A stretch of 64,000 nt of DNA from Streptococcus sp. SK643 (GCF_000259505.1 NZ_AJMM01000003.1:1-64000), one strand, 5' to 3'. Positions 39,205 through 49,664 are shown, counted from the stretch's first letter. Notes: generated by a model not told the origin, from the sequence alone. Numbers and translations are program-made.

Positions 39205-41358
39205 ATGAAATTTGGGAAACGTCACTATCGTCCGCAGGTGGATCAGATGGACTGCGGTGTAGCTTCATTAGCCATGGTTTTTGGCTACTATGGTAGCTAT
39301 TATTCTTTGGCTCACTTACGAGAATTGGCAAAGACGACCATGGATGGGACGACGGCTTTGGGCTTGGTCAAGGTGGCAGAGGCAATTGGCTTTGAGACGC
39401 GAGCAATTAAGGCGGATATGACGCTATTTGACTTGCCAGATTTGACCTTTCCTTTTGTTGCCCATGTGCTTAAGGAGGGGAAATTGCTCCACTACTATGT
39501 GGTGACTGGGCAGGATAAGGATAGCATTCATATTGCCGATCCAGATCCTGGGGTGAAATTGACCAAACTGCCACGTGAGCGTTTTGCGGAAGAATAGACA
39601 GGAGTGACTCTGTTTATGGCACCTAGTCCAGACTACAAGCCTCATAAGGATCAAAAGAATGGCTTGCTCTCTTTTATCCCTATATTAGTGAAGCAACGTG
39701 GCTTGATTGCTAATATCGTTTTGGCGACACTCTTGGTAACCTTGATTAACATTATGGGTTCTTATTATCTGCAGTCTATCATTGATACCTATGTGCCAGA
39801 TCAGATGCGTTCGACGCTGGGAATTATTTCTATTGGGCTGGTCATCGTCTATATCCTCCAGCAGATCTTGTCTTATGCTCAGGAGTATCTCTTGCTTGTT
39901 CTGGGGCAACGGTTGTCAATTGACGTGATTTTGTCCTATATCAAGCATGTTTTTCACCTACCGATGTCCTTCTTTGCGACACGCAGGACAGGGGAAATCG
40001 TGTCTCGTTTTACAGATGCTAATAGTATCATCGATGCACTGGCTTCGACTATTCTTTCGATTTTCCTAGATGTATCAACGGTTGTCATTATTTCCCTTGT
40101 TTTATTTTCACAAAATACCAATCTCTTTTTCATGACTTTATTGGCGCTTCCTATCTATACAGTGATTATCTTTGCCTTTATGAAGCCGTTTGAAAAGATG
40201 AATCGGGATACCATGGAAGCAAATGCGGTTCTGTCTTCTTCTATCATTGAGGACATCAATGGTATTGAGACGATCAAGTCCTTGACTAGTGAAAGTCAGC
40301 GTTACCAAAAGATTGACAAGGAATTTGTAGATTATCTGAAAAAATCCTTTACCTATAGTCGGGCAGAGAGTCAGCAAAAGGCTCTGAAAAAAGTTGCCCA
40401 TCTCTTGCTCAATGTCGTCATTCTCTGGATGGGGGCTGTTCTGGTCATGGATGGCAAGATGAGTTTAGGGCAGTTGATTACCTATAATACCTTGCTTGTT
40501 TACTTTACCAATCCTTTGGAAAATATCATCAATCTGCAAACCAAGCTTCAGACAGCGCAGGTTGCCAATAACCGTCTGAATGAGGTTTATCTGGTAGCTT
40601 CTGAGTTTGAGGAGAAGAAAACGGTCGAGGATTTGAGCTTGATGAAGGGAGATATGGACTTCAAGCAGATTTCCTACAAGTATGGCTATGGTCGAGACGT
40701 CTTATCTGATATCAATTTGACCATTCCTCAAGGTTCTAAGGTGGCTTTTGTGGGGATTTCAGGGTCAGGTAAGACGACCTTGGCCAAGATGATGGTTAAT
40801 TTTTACGACCCTAGTCAGGGAGAGATTAGTCTGGGTGGTGTCAATCTCAATCAGATTGATAAAAATGCTCTGCGCCAGTACATCAACTATCTGCCTCAAC
40901 AGTCCTATGTATTTAACGGAACGATTTTGGACAATCTTCTTTTGGGAGCCAAGGAGGGGACGACTCAGGAAGATATCTTACGAGCAGTTGAGTTGGCAGA
41001 GATTCGGGAGGATATCGAGCGCATGCCACTGAATTACCAGACAGAATTGACTTCGGATGGGGCAGGGATTTCAGGTGGTCAACGTCAGAGAATCGCTCTG
41101 GCGCGTGCTCTCTTGACAGATGCGCCGGTCTTGATTTTGGATGAGGCGACTAGCAGTTTGGATATTTTGACAGAGAAGCGGATTGTAGATAATCTTATGG
41201 CTTTAGACAAGACCTTGATTTTCATTGCTCACCGTTTGACCATTGCAGAGCGGACAGAGAAGGTTGTTGTCTTGGATCAAGGAAAGATTGTCGAAGAAGG
41301 AAAGCATGCTGATTTGCTTGCACAGGGTGGCTTTTATGCCCATTTGGTCAATAGCTAG
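39205..41358 (+). pseudogene. comA: comA, CSP exporter/processing ABC transporter, with amber codon 131
   Basis: Start ATG 39205 (MKFGKRHYRPQVDQ; AAGGAG 7 bases upstream). The 717-codon frame is complete except for TAG at 39595-39597. The flanks are RERFAEE-stop-TGVTLFMAPS; the expected residue is Trp (TGG to TAG, one base). Before it lies the C39 peptidase domain (Cys in DQMDCGVASLA, His in LLHYYVV, Asp in ADPDPG). After it lie six transmembrane helices and an ABC domain (GISGSGKTTLAK, ISGGQRQRIALARAL, VLILDEATSSLD). Intact ComA cuts and exports the competence peptide with ComB. An AGGAG lies 11 bases before an in-frame ATG at 39616, so reinitiation could make the second part. Confidence 0.93.
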
Positions 41359-41370
41359 AAAGGGAAGAGG

Positions 41371-42720
41371 ATGAAACCAGAATTTTTAGAAAGTGCGGAG
41401 TTTTATAATCGTCGTTACCATAATTTTTCCAGTCGGGTGATTGTACCCATGTCCCTTCTGCTCGTGTTTTTACTTGGCTTTGCAACTTTTGCAGAGAAGG
41501 AGATGAGTTTGTCTACCAGAGCGACTGTTGAGCCTAGTCGTATTCTTGCAAGTATCCAGTCTACTAGCAATAATCGCATTCTTGTCAATCATTTGGAGGA
41601 AAATAAGCTGGTTAAGCAGGGGGATATTTTGGTTCAATACCAGGAAGGGGCAGAGGGTGTCCAAGCGGAGGCATATGTTAGTCAGTTGGACATGCTTAAG
41701 GATCAAAAAAAGCAATTGGAGTATTTGCAGAAGAGTCTACAAGAAGGGGAAAACCAATTTCCAGAGGAGGATAAGTTTGGCTACCAAGCCACCTTTCGCG
41801 ACTACCTTGGCCAAGCAGCTAGTCTTAGGGCTAGTACATCGCAACAAAATGAGACCATCGCATCCCAGAATGCAGCAGCTAGCCAAACCCAAGCCGAAAT
41901 CGGCAACCTCATCAGCCAAACAGAGGCTAAAATTCGCGATTACCAAACAGCTAAATCAGCTATTGAAACAGGTGCTTCCTTGGCCAGTCAGAATCTAGCT
42001 TACTCTCTCTACCAGTCCTACAAGTCTCAGGGCGAGGAAAATCCGCAAGCTAAGTCTCAGGCAGTTGCGCAGGTTGAAGCACAGCTTTCTCAGTTAGAAT
42101 CCAGTCTTGCTACTTACCGTGTCCAGTATGCAGGTTCGGGTACCCAGCAAGCCTACGCGTCAGGCTTAAGCAGTCAATTGGAGTCCCTAAAATCACAACA
42201 CTTGGCAAAGGTTGGTCAGGAATTGACACTTCTAGACCAGAAAATCTTGGAGGCAGAGTCAGGTAAGAAGGTACAGGGAAATCTTTTAGACAAGGGGAAA
42301 ATTACGGCTAGTGAAGATGGGGTGCTTCATCTTAATCCTGAGACCAGTGATTCTACCATGGTTGCAGAGGGGACCCTGCTAGCCCAACTCTATCCGTCCT
42401 TGGAAAAAGAAGGGAAAGCCAAACTTACAGCTTATCTAAGTTCAAAAGATGTAGCAAGAATCAAGGTCGGTGATTCTGTTCGCTATACTACGACTCATGA
42501 TGCCAAGAATCAACTTTTCTTGGATTCTACGATTACCAGCATAGATGCGACAGCTACCAAGACTGAAAGAGGGAATTTCTTTAAAATCGAGGCGGAAACC
42601 GATCTGACTGCTGAGCAGGCTGAAAAACTTCGGTACGGGGTGGAAGGTCGCCTACAGATGATTACGGGCAAGAAAAGTTACCTACGTTATTATTTGGATC
42701 AATTTTTGAACAAAGAGTAA
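41371..42720 (+). CDS. comB: ComB, competence-peptide transport accessory protein
   Basis: 449 residues, HlyD/bacteriocin-accessory type. One N-terminal membrane helix (about 25-45, [17 protein letters not shown]) is followed by a long, Gln/Ser-rich extracellular coiled coil (about 105-310) and a C-terminal beta domain ([17 protein letters not shown]). It works with ComA to export CSP. It starts 12 bases after comA and is intact. With comA interrupted it may have no partner, unless comA is read through. Confidence 0.95.
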   Translation: MKPEFLESAEFYNRRYHNFSSRVIVPMSLLLVFLLGFATFAEKEMSLSTRATVEPSRILASIQSTSNNRILVNHLEENKLVKQGDILVQYQEGAEGVQAEAYVSQLDMLKDQKKQLEYLQKSLQEGENQFPEEDKFGYQATFRDYLGQAASLRASTSQQNETIASQNAAASQTQAEIGNLISQTEAKIRDYQTAKSAIETGASLASQNLAYSLYQSYKSQGEENPQAKSQAVAQVEAQLSQLESSLATYRVQYAGSGTQQAYASGLSSQLESLKSQHLAKVGQELTLLDQKILEAESGKKVQGNLLDKGKITASEDGVLHLNPETSDSTMVAEGTLLAQLYPSLEKEGKAKLTAYLSSKDVARIKVGDSVRYTTTHDAKNQLFLDSTITSIDATATKTERGNFFKIEAETDLTAEQAEKLRYGVEGRLQMITGKKSYLRYYLDQFLNKE

Positions 42721-42751
42721 TGTTCGTGTTTTTTTAGAGTTAAATGATTTT

Positions 42752-42786
42752 AAAACTGTGAGAAAGGTTCTTCTTGCAGTTTTTTC
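42752..42786 (+). terminator. Terminator after comB
   Basis: AAAACTG pairs with CAGTTTT, with an inner AGAA/TTCT pairing, followed by TTTT. Confidence 0.75.
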
Positions 42787-42814
42787 TTTATGATTTTTGA
42801 AGTAAATCTGTTAT

Positions 42815-42888
42815 TTATTCGGTTAAATTCTTGTAGTTTTATGTTTTTTGTGGTAAAATGTGCTCAAGTAATACGAAAGGCGAACTTT
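42815..42888 (+). promoter_or_regulatory. purC promoter flanked by two PurBox-like sites
   Basis: TTGTAG (42832-42837), 16 bp, extended -10 TGG-TAAAAT (42851-42859). An inverted PurBox-like TTTATTCGGTTAA (42815-42827) lies upstream and AAAGGCGAACTTT (42876-42888) downstream; the Firmicute PurR consensus is AWWWCCGAACWWT. Each has one core mismatch. This is the expected PurR control point of the pur operon. Confidence 0.65.
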
Positions 42889-42891
42889 AAA

Positions 42892-43599
42892 ATGTCAAAA
42901 CAATTGATCTATTCGGGAAAAGCTAAAGATATCTATACAACTGAGGATGAAAATCTTATTATTTCAACTTACAAGGACCAAGCGACTGCTTTCAATGGTG
43001 TCAAGAAGGAGCAGATTGCAGGTAAGGGAGTCTTGAATAATCAGATTTCATCTTTTATTTTTGAAAAATTAAATGCGGCTGGTGTGGCGACTCACTTTGT
43101 GGAGAAACTTTCGGACACGGAACAACTCAATAAAAAGGTTGAGATTATTCCTCTAGAAGTCGTGCTTCGTAATTACACGGCTGGTTCCTTTTCAAAACGT
43201 TTTGGCGTAGACGAAGGTATCGCATTTGAGACTCCGATTGTTGAGTTTTACTACAAAAATGATGATTTGGATGATCCATTTATCAATGACGAGCATGTGA
43301 AATTCCTTAAAATTGCGGATGACCAGCAGATTGCTTACTTGAAGGAAGAAACGCGTCGTATCAATGAACTTTTGAAAGGCTGGTTTGCTGAGATTGGCCT
43401 CAAGTTGATTGACTTTAAGCTAGAGTTCGGTTTTGACAAGGATGGCAAGATTATCTTAGCAGATGAATTTTCACCAGATAACTGCCGTTTGTGGGATGCG
43501 GATGGCAACCACATGGACAAGGATGTTTTCCGTAGAGGTCTAGGTGAATTAACAGATGTTTATGGGATTGTTTGGGAAAAGTTGCAGGGGTTGAAATAA
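42892..43599 (+). CDS. purC: SAICAR synthetase
   Basis: 235 residues from ATG 42892 ([20 protein letters not shown]); the longer upstream frame runs through the promoter and is rejected. The RBS GAAAGGCG overlaps a PurBox-like site. Motifs: [26 protein letters not shown] and [14 protein letters not shown]. It joins CAIR and aspartate using ATP, step 7 of IMP synthesis. It leads the purine cluster as in pneumococcus, directly after comAB. Confidence 0.96.
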   Translation: MSKQLIYSGKAKDIYTTEDENLIISTYKDQATAFNGVKKEQIAGKGVLNNQISSFIFEKLNAAGVATHFVEKLSDTEQLNKKVEIIPLEVVLRNYTAGSFSKRFGVDEGIAFETPIVEFYYKNDDLDDPFINDEHVKFLKIADDQQIAYLKEETRRINELLKGWFAEIGLKLIDFKLEFGFDKDGKIILADEFSPDNCRLWDADGNHMDKDVFRRGLGELTDVYGIVWEKLQGLK

Positions 43600-43666
43600 T
43601 CTGTGTACAAGACTCTTAACGTCGTTTGGAAACATTGCAAGAGCTGAAATAAAGGAATAAGAATTG

Positions 43667-46600
43667 ATGGATAAACGTATTTTTGTTGAAAAAAAGGCTG
43701 ATTTTCAGGTCAAGTCAGAGAGTTTGGTTAGAGAACTTCAGCATAACTTGGGGCTTTCAAGTTTGAAAAGTATTCGCATCGTGCAAGTTTATGATGTATT
43801 TGACTTGGCAGAGGACCTGTTTGCACCTGCAGAGAAACACATTTTCTCTGAGCAGGTGACAGACCATGTTTTGGAAGAAGCGGCTGTGCAGGCGGATCTT
43901 GCTAACTATGCTTTCTTTGCTATTGAAAGCCTACCTGGTCAGTTTGACCAGCGTGCAGCTTCTTCACAGGAAGCTTTGCTTTTGCTGGGAAGTTCGAGTG
44001 ATGTGACGGTCAATACAGCCCAACTTTACTTGGTGAATAAAGATATCGATGTGACGGAATTAGAAGCGGTCAAGAACTACTTGCTCAATCCAGTTGATTC
44101 TCGTTTTAAGGACATCACGACCGGGATTGCCAAGCAAGAGTTTGCAGAATCGGATAAGACCATTCCCAAATTGACTTTCTTTGAAGGTTATGGGGCTAGC
44201 GACTTTGCCACCTACAAGGGAGAGCAAGGTTTAGCTATGGAAGTGGATGATTTGCTCTTTATCCAAGACTACTTCAAGTCAATCGGGCGCGTGCCAACTG
44301 AAACGGAACTTAAGGTTTTGGACACTTATTGGTCTGACCACTGCCGTCACACGACTTTTGAGACAGAGTTGAAACATATCGACTTTTCAGCTTCTAAATT
44401 CCAAAAGCAATTGCAGTCAACATATGACAAGTACATTTCCATGCGTGATGAGTTGGGACGTACGGAAAAACCGCAAACCTTGATGGATATGGCGACTATT
44501 TTCGGTCGTTATGAGCGTGCTAATGGACGTTTGGATGATATGGAAGTGTCAGACGAAATCAATGCTTGCTCAGTTGAAATCGAAGTGGATGTTGATGGTG
44601 TGAAAGAACCATGGCTCCTCATGTTCAAAAATGAAACCCACAACCACCCGACAGAAATTGAGCCATTTGGTGGTGCTGCTACCTGTATTGGTGGAGCCAT
44701 TCGTGACCCATTATCAGGTCGTTCTTATGTTTACCAAGCCATGCGTATCTCAGGTGCGGGTGATATTACAGCACCGATTTCGGAAACTCGTGCTGGTAAG
44801 CTGCCCCAACAAGTCATTTCTAAAACAGCTGCTCATGGGTATTCTTCATATGGTAACCAGATTGGGCTTGCAACAACCTACGTTCGTGAATACTTCCACC
44901 CAGGCTTTGTAGCTAAACGCATGGAGCTTGGTGCCGTTGTCGGTGCAGCTCCTAAGGGCAATGTTGTCCGTGAAAAACCGGAAGCGGGTGATGTCATTAT
45001 CCTCCTTGGAGGTAAGACTGGACGTGATGGTGTCGGTGGTGCGACAGGTTCTTCTAAGGTTCAAACGGTTGAGTCTGTGGAGACTGCTGGAGCTGAAGTT
45101 CAAAAAGGAAATGCCATCGAGGAACGCAAGATTCAGCGCCTCTTCCGTAATGGTGAGGTGACGCGTCTCATCAAGAAATCTAATGACTTTGGGGCAGGCG
45201 GTGTCTGTGTAGCTATCGGTGAATTGGCAGACGGTCTTGAAATCGACCTCAACAAGGTACCTCTTAAATACCAAGGCTTGAATGGTACCGAAATTGCCAT
45301 CTCTGAATCTCAAGAACGGATGGCTGTTGTGGTGCGTCCTGAAGATGTAGATACCTTTGTTGTTGAATGTAACAAAGAAAATATTAATGCTGTTGTTGTT
45401 GCGACAGTAACTGAAAAACCAAATTTAGTCATGCACTGGAATGGTGAAACCATTGTCGACTTGGAACGTCGTTTCCTTGATACAAACGGTGTGCGTGTGG
45501 TCGTCGATGCTAAGGTTGTGGACAAGGATGTCAAGCTTCCAGAAGAGCGTACAACAAGCGTAGAAACACTGGAAGTTGATACACTTACGGTTCTGTCTGA
45601 CCTCAATCATGCGAGTCAAAAAGGTTTGCAGACTATCTTTGACTGCTCTGTTGGTCGTTCTACGGTTAATCACCCACTTGGTGGTCGCTACCAATTGACG
45701 CCAACTGAGGCTTCTGTGCAGAAATTGCCAGTTCAACATGGTGTGACCCATACGGCGTCAGTCATGGCCCAAGGTTTCAACCCTTATGTGGCAGAATGGT
45801 CTCCATATCACGGTGCTGCTTATGCAGTTGTCGAAGCAACTGCTCGTTTGGTTGCTACGGGCGCCAACTGGTCTAAGGCTCGTTTCTCTTACCAAGAGTA
45901 CTTCGAGCGCATGGACAAACAAGCTGAGCGTTTTGGTCAGCCAGTAGCTGCTCTCCTAGGCTCTATCGAAGCTCAGATTCAGCTTGGTCTACCATCTATC
46001 GGTGGTAAGGACTCCATGTCTGGTACTTTTGAAGAATTGACCGTACCGCCAACCTTGGTTGCCTTTGGGGTAACGACGGCAGATAGCCGTAAGGTGCTTT
46101 CTCCTGAGTTCAAAACTGCTGGGGAAAACATCTACTACATCCCAGGACAAGCCCTCTCAGCAGAGATTGATTTTGACTTGATTAAGTCTAACTTTGCTCA
46201 GTTTGAAGCTATTCAAAAGGCTCACAAAGTAACATCTGCATCGGCTGTCAAATACGGCGGTGTGGTTGAAAGTTTGGCTCTTGCTACCTTTGGAAATCAT
46301 ATCGGTGCAGAGGTAACCTTGCCTGAACTCGAGACAGCTTTGACAGCTCAATTGGGCGGATTTGTCTTCACCTCTCCTGAAGAAATCGCTGGAGTAGAGA
46401 AGATCGGTCAAACGAACGCAGACTTTGCATTGACTGTCAACGGTGTGAAGCTAGATGGATACAAGCTTGACAGTGCCTTCCAAGGGAAACTAGAAGAAGT
46501 TTACCCGACAGAATTTGTCCAAGCGAAAGAGCTGGAAGAAGTTCCAGCTATCGCTTCTGAGACAGTCATTAAAGCCAAAGAAACTATTGAAAAACCAGTT

Positions 46601-47392
46601 GTTTACATCCCAGTCTTCCCAGGAACCAACTCAGAATATGACTCAGCTAAGGCCTTTGAAAAAGAAGGTGCAGAGGTTAACTTGGTGCCATTTGTAACCT
46701 TGAATGAAGAAGCCATAGTTAAGTCAGTTGGAACTATGGTTGATAATATTGGAAAAGCAAACATACTCTTCTTTGCAGGTGGTTTCTCAGCTGCAGATGA
46801 GCCAGATGGATCCGCTAAGTTTATCGTCAACATCCTTCTCAATGAAAAAGTGCGTGCAGCCGTTGATAGCTTTATCGCTCGTGGCGGTTTGATTATCGGT
46901 ATCTGTAACGGATTCCAAGCCTTGGTTAAATCAGGTCTCCTTCCTTATGGGAACTTCGAGGATGCTAGCAGTACTAGCCCAACTCTCTTCTATAATGATG
47001 CTAACCAGCACGTAGCTAAGATGGTAGAAACCCGTATTGCCAATACTAATTCACCTTGGCTTGCTGGTGTGAAAGTGGGCGATATCCACGCTATTCCTGT
47101 TTCGCACGGTGAAGGGAAGTTTGTCGTGACGGCTGAGGAATTTGCAGAGCTCCGTGACAATGGCCAAATCTTTAGCCAATATGTGGACTTCGAAGGCAAA
47201 CAAAGTATGGATTCTAAGTACAATCCAAATGGTTCTGTCCATGCCATCGAAGGAATTACCAGCAAGAATGGTCAAATCATCGGTAAGATGGGACATTCAG
47301 AACGTTATGAAGATGGTCTTTTCCAAAATATTCCAGGAAATAAAGACCAGCATTTGTTCGCGTCTGCTGTACGTTATTTCACAGGGAGATAA
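43667..47392 (+). CDS. purL: FGAM synthase, single-chain type
   Basis: 1241 residues from ATG 43667, with AAAGGAA upstream. It is the large single-chain form that contains synthetase and glutaminase. The ATP-binding synthetase core has SDHCRHTTFETEL and NETHNHPTEIEPFGGAATCIGG. The C-terminal class I glutaminase has VFPGTNSEYDSAKAF, the nucleophile Cys in GICNGFQALVKSG, and His/Glu near PVSHGEGKF. It converts FGAR to FGAM. The gene stops within the first copy of a 13-bp direct repeat that also precedes purF. Confidence 0.96.
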   Translation: MDKRIFVEKKADFQVKSESLVRELQHNLGLSSLKSIRIVQVYDVFDLAEDLFAPAEKHIFSEQVTDHVLEEAAVQADLANYAFFAIESLPGQFDQRAASSQEALLLLGSSSDVTVNTAQLYLVNKDIDVTELEAVKNYLLNPVDSRFKDITTGIAKQEFAESDKTIPKLTFFEGYGASDFATYKGEQGLAMEVDDLLFIQDYFKSIGRVPTETELKVLDTYWSDHCRHTTFETELKHIDFSASKFQKQLQSTYDKYISMRDELGRTEKPQTLMDMATIFGRYERANGRLDDMEVSDEINACSVEIEVDVDGVKEPWLLMFKNETHNHPTEIEPFGGAATCIGGAIRDPLSGRSYVYQAMRISGAGDITAPISETRAGKLPQQVISKTAAHGYSSYGNQIGLATTYVREYFHPGFVAKRMELGAVVGAAPKGNVVREKPEAGDVIILLGGKTGRDGVGGATGSSKVQTVESVETAGAEVQKGNAIEERKIQRLFRNGEVTRLIKKSNDFGAGGVCVAIGELADGLEIDLNKVPLKYQGLNGTEIAISESQERMAVVVRPEDVDTFVVECNKENINAVVVATVTEKPNLVMHWNGETIVDLERRFLDTNGVRVVVDAKVVDKDVKLPEERTTSVETLEVDTLTVLSDLNHASQKGLQTIFDCSVGRSTVNHPLGGRYQLTPTEASVQKLPVQHGVTHTASVMAQGFNPYVAEWSPYHGAAYAVVEATARLVATGANWSKARFSYQEYFERMDKQAERFGQPVAALLGSIEAQIQLGLPSIGGKDSMSGTFEELTVPPTLVAFGVTTADSRKVLSPEFKTAGENIYYIPGQALSAEIDFDLIKSNFAQFEAIQKAHKVTSASAVKYGGVVESLALATFGNHIGAEVTLPELETALTAQLGGFVFTSPEEIAGVEKIGQTNADFALTVNGVKLDGYKLDSAFQGKLEEVYPTEFVQAKELEEVPAIASETVIKAKETIEKPVVYIPVFPGTNSEYDSAKAFEKEGAEVNLVPFVTLNEEAIVKSVGTMVDNIGKANILFFAGGFSAADEPDGSAKFIVNILLNEKVRAAVDSFIARGGLIIGICNGFQALVKSGLLPYGNFEDASSTSPTLFYNDANQHVAKMVETRIANTNSPWLAGVKVGDIHAIPVSHGEGKFVVTAEEFAELRDNGQIFSQYVDFEGKQSMDSKYNPNGSVHAIEGITSKNGQIIGKMGHSERYEDGLFQNIPGNKDQHLFASAVRYFTGR

Positions 47393-47403
47393 AAGGTATA
47401 AAA
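47391..47403 (+). repeat. Left copy of 13-bp direct repeat bounding the AlkD-like cassette
   Basis: AAAAGGTATAAAA, identical to 48060-48072. The left copy starts in the purL stop codon; the right copy is the purF leader. Confidence 0.85.
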
Positions 47404-47427
47404 CAGTCAGTTTGTAAAAAGGATATT

Positions 47428-48048
47428 ATGATTCAGTATATTGAAAGGCTAGAAAGAGATTTTTTGTTTATAGAACATGGTTTTAAAGAACAAGAGAAGA
47501 AAGCCTTAGCTGATTATAAATCCAATGATAGCGAGTATATCAAAAATTTGGCACTTTTGGCTTATGAATCAGATGTTTATCAAGTTCGAATGTATGCTGT
47601 GTTTCTTTTAGGGTACTTATCAAACGATAAAGAAATTTTAATATTCATGCGAGATGAAGTTTCCAAAGATAACAACTGGAGAGTTCAGGAAGTTCTTGCT
47701 AAAGCATTTGATGAGTTTTGTAAGACTACTGGTTATGAAACGTCACTGCCAATCATTGATGAATGGTTAAACCATAACAATCCAAATATAAGAAGAGCTG
47801 TAATAGAGGGATTAAGAAGATGGACAAGCAGGCCATATTTTAGAGAGCATCCTACCGAGGCTATTAAACGAATAGCTACTTTAAAAGTAGATACAAGTGA
47901 GTATGTTAGGAAGTCGGTAGGGAATGCTTTAAGAGACATAAGTAAGAAATTTCCTAATTTAATTAAAGAGGAAATCAAGAGTTGGAATGTAGAAAATAAA
48001 GAAATCAAAAAAGTGTACAAACTAGCCAGTAAAATTATTGAAGTTTAG
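47428..48048 (+). CDS. AlkD-like HEAT-repeat protein (DNA alkylation repair family)
   Basis: 206 residues, almost all alpha-helical, made of HEAT-like repeats. The stretch NPNIRRAVIEGLRRWTSRPY, then EYVRKSVGNALRDISKKFPN, is typical of the AlkD/AlkC-type DNA glycosylase superfamily. An AlkD-style role would be release of alkylated bases without base flipping, but catalytic residues cannot be verified by eye, so function is tentative. Codon use is clearly more A+T-rich than purL and purF. It lies between purL and purF, where pneumococcus has no gene (recalled), and is bounded by 13-bp direct repeats. RBS AAAGGA. Confidence 0.78.
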   Translation: MIQYIERLERDFLFIEHGFKEQEKKALADYKSNDSEYIKNLALLAYESDVYQVRMYAVFLLGYLSNDKEILIFMRDEVSKDNNWRVQEVLAKAFDEFCKTTGYETSLPIIDEWLNHNNPNIRRAVIEGLRRWTSRPYFREHPTEAIKRIATLKVDTSEYVRKSVGNALRDISKKFPNLIKEEIKSWNVENKEIKKVYKLASKIIEV

Positions 48049-48059
48049 AATGTAAGTAC

Positions 48060-48072
48060 AAAAGGTATAAAA
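48060..48072 (+). repeat. Right copy of 13-bp direct repeat bounding the AlkD-like cassette
   Basis: AAAAGGTATAAAA, identical to 47391-47403, one base before the purF ATG. It carries the AAAAGG that acts as purF RBS. Confidence 0.85.
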
Positions 48073-48073
48073 A

Positions 48074-49516
48074 ATGACATACGAAGTAAAATCTCTTAAT
48101 GAAGAATGCGGTGTTTTCGGTATCTGGGGACATCCAGATGCTGCTAAATTGACCTATTTTGGACTCCATAGTCTTCAGCACCGTGGTCAGGAGGGGGCAG
48201 GAATCCTCTCCAATGACCAAGGGAAATTGAAGCGCCATCGTGATATGGGGCTTTTATCAGAAGTCTTCAAAAATCCTGCTAATTTGGATAAATTGACAGG
48301 AAGTGGAGCAATTGGGCATGTGCGTTATGCGACTGCTGGCGAAGCTTCTGTAGATAACATCCAGCCCTTCCTCTTCCGTTTTCACGATATGCAGTTTGGT
48401 TTGGCTCATAATGGAAATCTGACTAATGCAGCCTCTCTCAAGAAAGAATTGGAACAAAGAGGAGCCATTTTCAGCGCGACATCGGACTCGGAAATCTTAG
48501 CTCACCTCATTCGTCGCAGTCACAATCCGAACTTGATGGGCAAAATCAAGGAAGCGCTCAGCCTTGTTAAAGGTGGTTTTGCTTATATCTTGCTGTTTGA
48601 AGATAAGTTAATTGCTGCTCTTGACCCAAATGGTTTCCGTCCCCTTTCGATCGGGAAAATGGCTAACGGAGCAGTCGTAGTGTCATCTGAAACCTGTGCT
48701 TTTGAAGTCATTGGTGCAGAATGGATTCGCGATTTAAAGCCAGGTGAGATTGTGATCATTGATGACAAGGGAATCCAGTATGATAGCTATACAGATGATA
48801 CCCAGTTAGCAATCTGTTCTATGGAGTATATCTATTTTGCTCGCCCTGATTCTAACATTCATGGTGTCAATGTTCATACGGCACGTAAACGTATGGGTGC
48901 CCAATTGGCGCGTGAATTCAAGCATGAGGCAGATATCGTAGTCGGTGTGCCCAATTCTTCTCTCAGCGCAGCTATGGGCTTTGCGGAAGAATCAGGTCTA
49001 CCAAACGAAATGGGCCTCATCAAGAACCAATACACCCAACGTACCTTTATCCAACCGACTCAAGAATTGCGGGAGCAAGGGGTGCGGATGAAACTCTCTG
49101 CTGTTTCAGGAGTTGTAAAAGGCAAGCGTGTGGTTATGATTGATGACTCTATTGTACGTGGAACAACCTCTCGTCGGATCGTTCAGCTCCTGAAAGAAGC
49201 AGGTGCGACTGAGGTTCACGTTGCCATTGGTAGTCCAGCGCTAGCTTATCCATGTTTCTACGGGATTGATATCCAGACCCGTCAGGAGCTAATTGCGGCA
49301 AATCATACGGTTGAAGAAACGCGTCAAATCATTGGGGCGGATAGCCTGACCTATCTTTCTGTTGAAGGATTGATTGATTCGATTGGTATTGAAACAGATG
49401 CGCCGAATGGTGGTCTCTGTGTCGCTTACTTTGACGGTGACTACCCAACACCTCTCTACGACTACGAAGAAGACTATCGTCGAAGTTTGGAAGAAAAGAC
49501 CAGTTTTTATAAATAG
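48074..49516 (+). CDS. purF: Amidophosphoribosyltransferase
   Basis: 480 residues. An 11-residue propeptide (MTYEVKSLNEE) precedes the catalytic Cys of the Ntn glutaminase domain (CGVFGIWGHPDAA). SLQHRGQEGAGI, GHVRYATAGEA and AHNGNLTNA follow. The PRTase domain has the PRPP loop VVMIDDSIVRGTTSRRIV, and a CxxC-type Fe-S set is suggested by Cys in ICSMEY, YPCFYGID and GGLCVAYF. It makes phosphoribosylamine, the committed step. After its stop, 320 bases separate it from purM. Confidence 0.96.
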   Translation: MTYEVKSLNEECGVFGIWGHPDAAKLTYFGLHSLQHRGQEGAGILSNDQGKLKRHRDMGLLSEVFKNPANLDKLTGSGAIGHVRYATAGEASVDNIQPFLFRFHDMQFGLAHNGNLTNAASLKKELEQRGAIFSATSDSEILAHLIRRSHNPNLMGKIKEALSLVKGGFAYILLFEDKLIAALDPNGFRPLSIGKMANGAVVVSSETCAFEVIGAEWIRDLKPGEIVIIDDKGIQYDSYTDDTQLAICSMEYIYFARPDSNIHGVNVHTARKRMGAQLAREFKHEADIVVGVPNSSLSAAMGFAEESGLPNEMGLIKNQYTQRTFIQPTQELREQGVRMKLSAVSGVVKGKRVVMIDDSIVRGTTSRRIVQLLKEAGATEVHVAIGSPALAYPCFYGIDIQTRQELIAANHTVEETRQIIGADSLTYLSVEGLIDSIGIETDAPNGGLCVAYFDGDYPTPLYDYEEDYRRSLEEKTSFYK

Positions 49517-49552
49517 GTAGCCTATCCTCCATTAAAGAAAAGTAATAAACAA

Positions 49553-49574
49553 ATGACAAATAAAAATGCTTATG
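49553..49574 (+). repeat. Partial second copy of the purM 5' end
   Basis: ATGACAAATAAAAATGCTTA and two more bases match the first 22 bases of purM at 49839-49860 in 19 of 22 positions. The frame then breaks (TCCCACG). It is followed by a hairpin, CTACTGAC...GTCAGTAG (49587-49619), without a T run, and then the BOX element. Confidence 0.7.
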
Positions 49575-49664
49575 TCCCACGTTTCACTACTGACTAAAAG
49601 CTAAAGCATTTGTCAGTAGACGCTTTCTCCTATGGGGCAAAGCTAGAACCCTGACTAGTATTTT

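Noticed and set aside
44846..45313. 155-codon minus-strand frame inside purL
   Set aside because: A shadow of purL; no RBS and biased composition typical of antisense frames.
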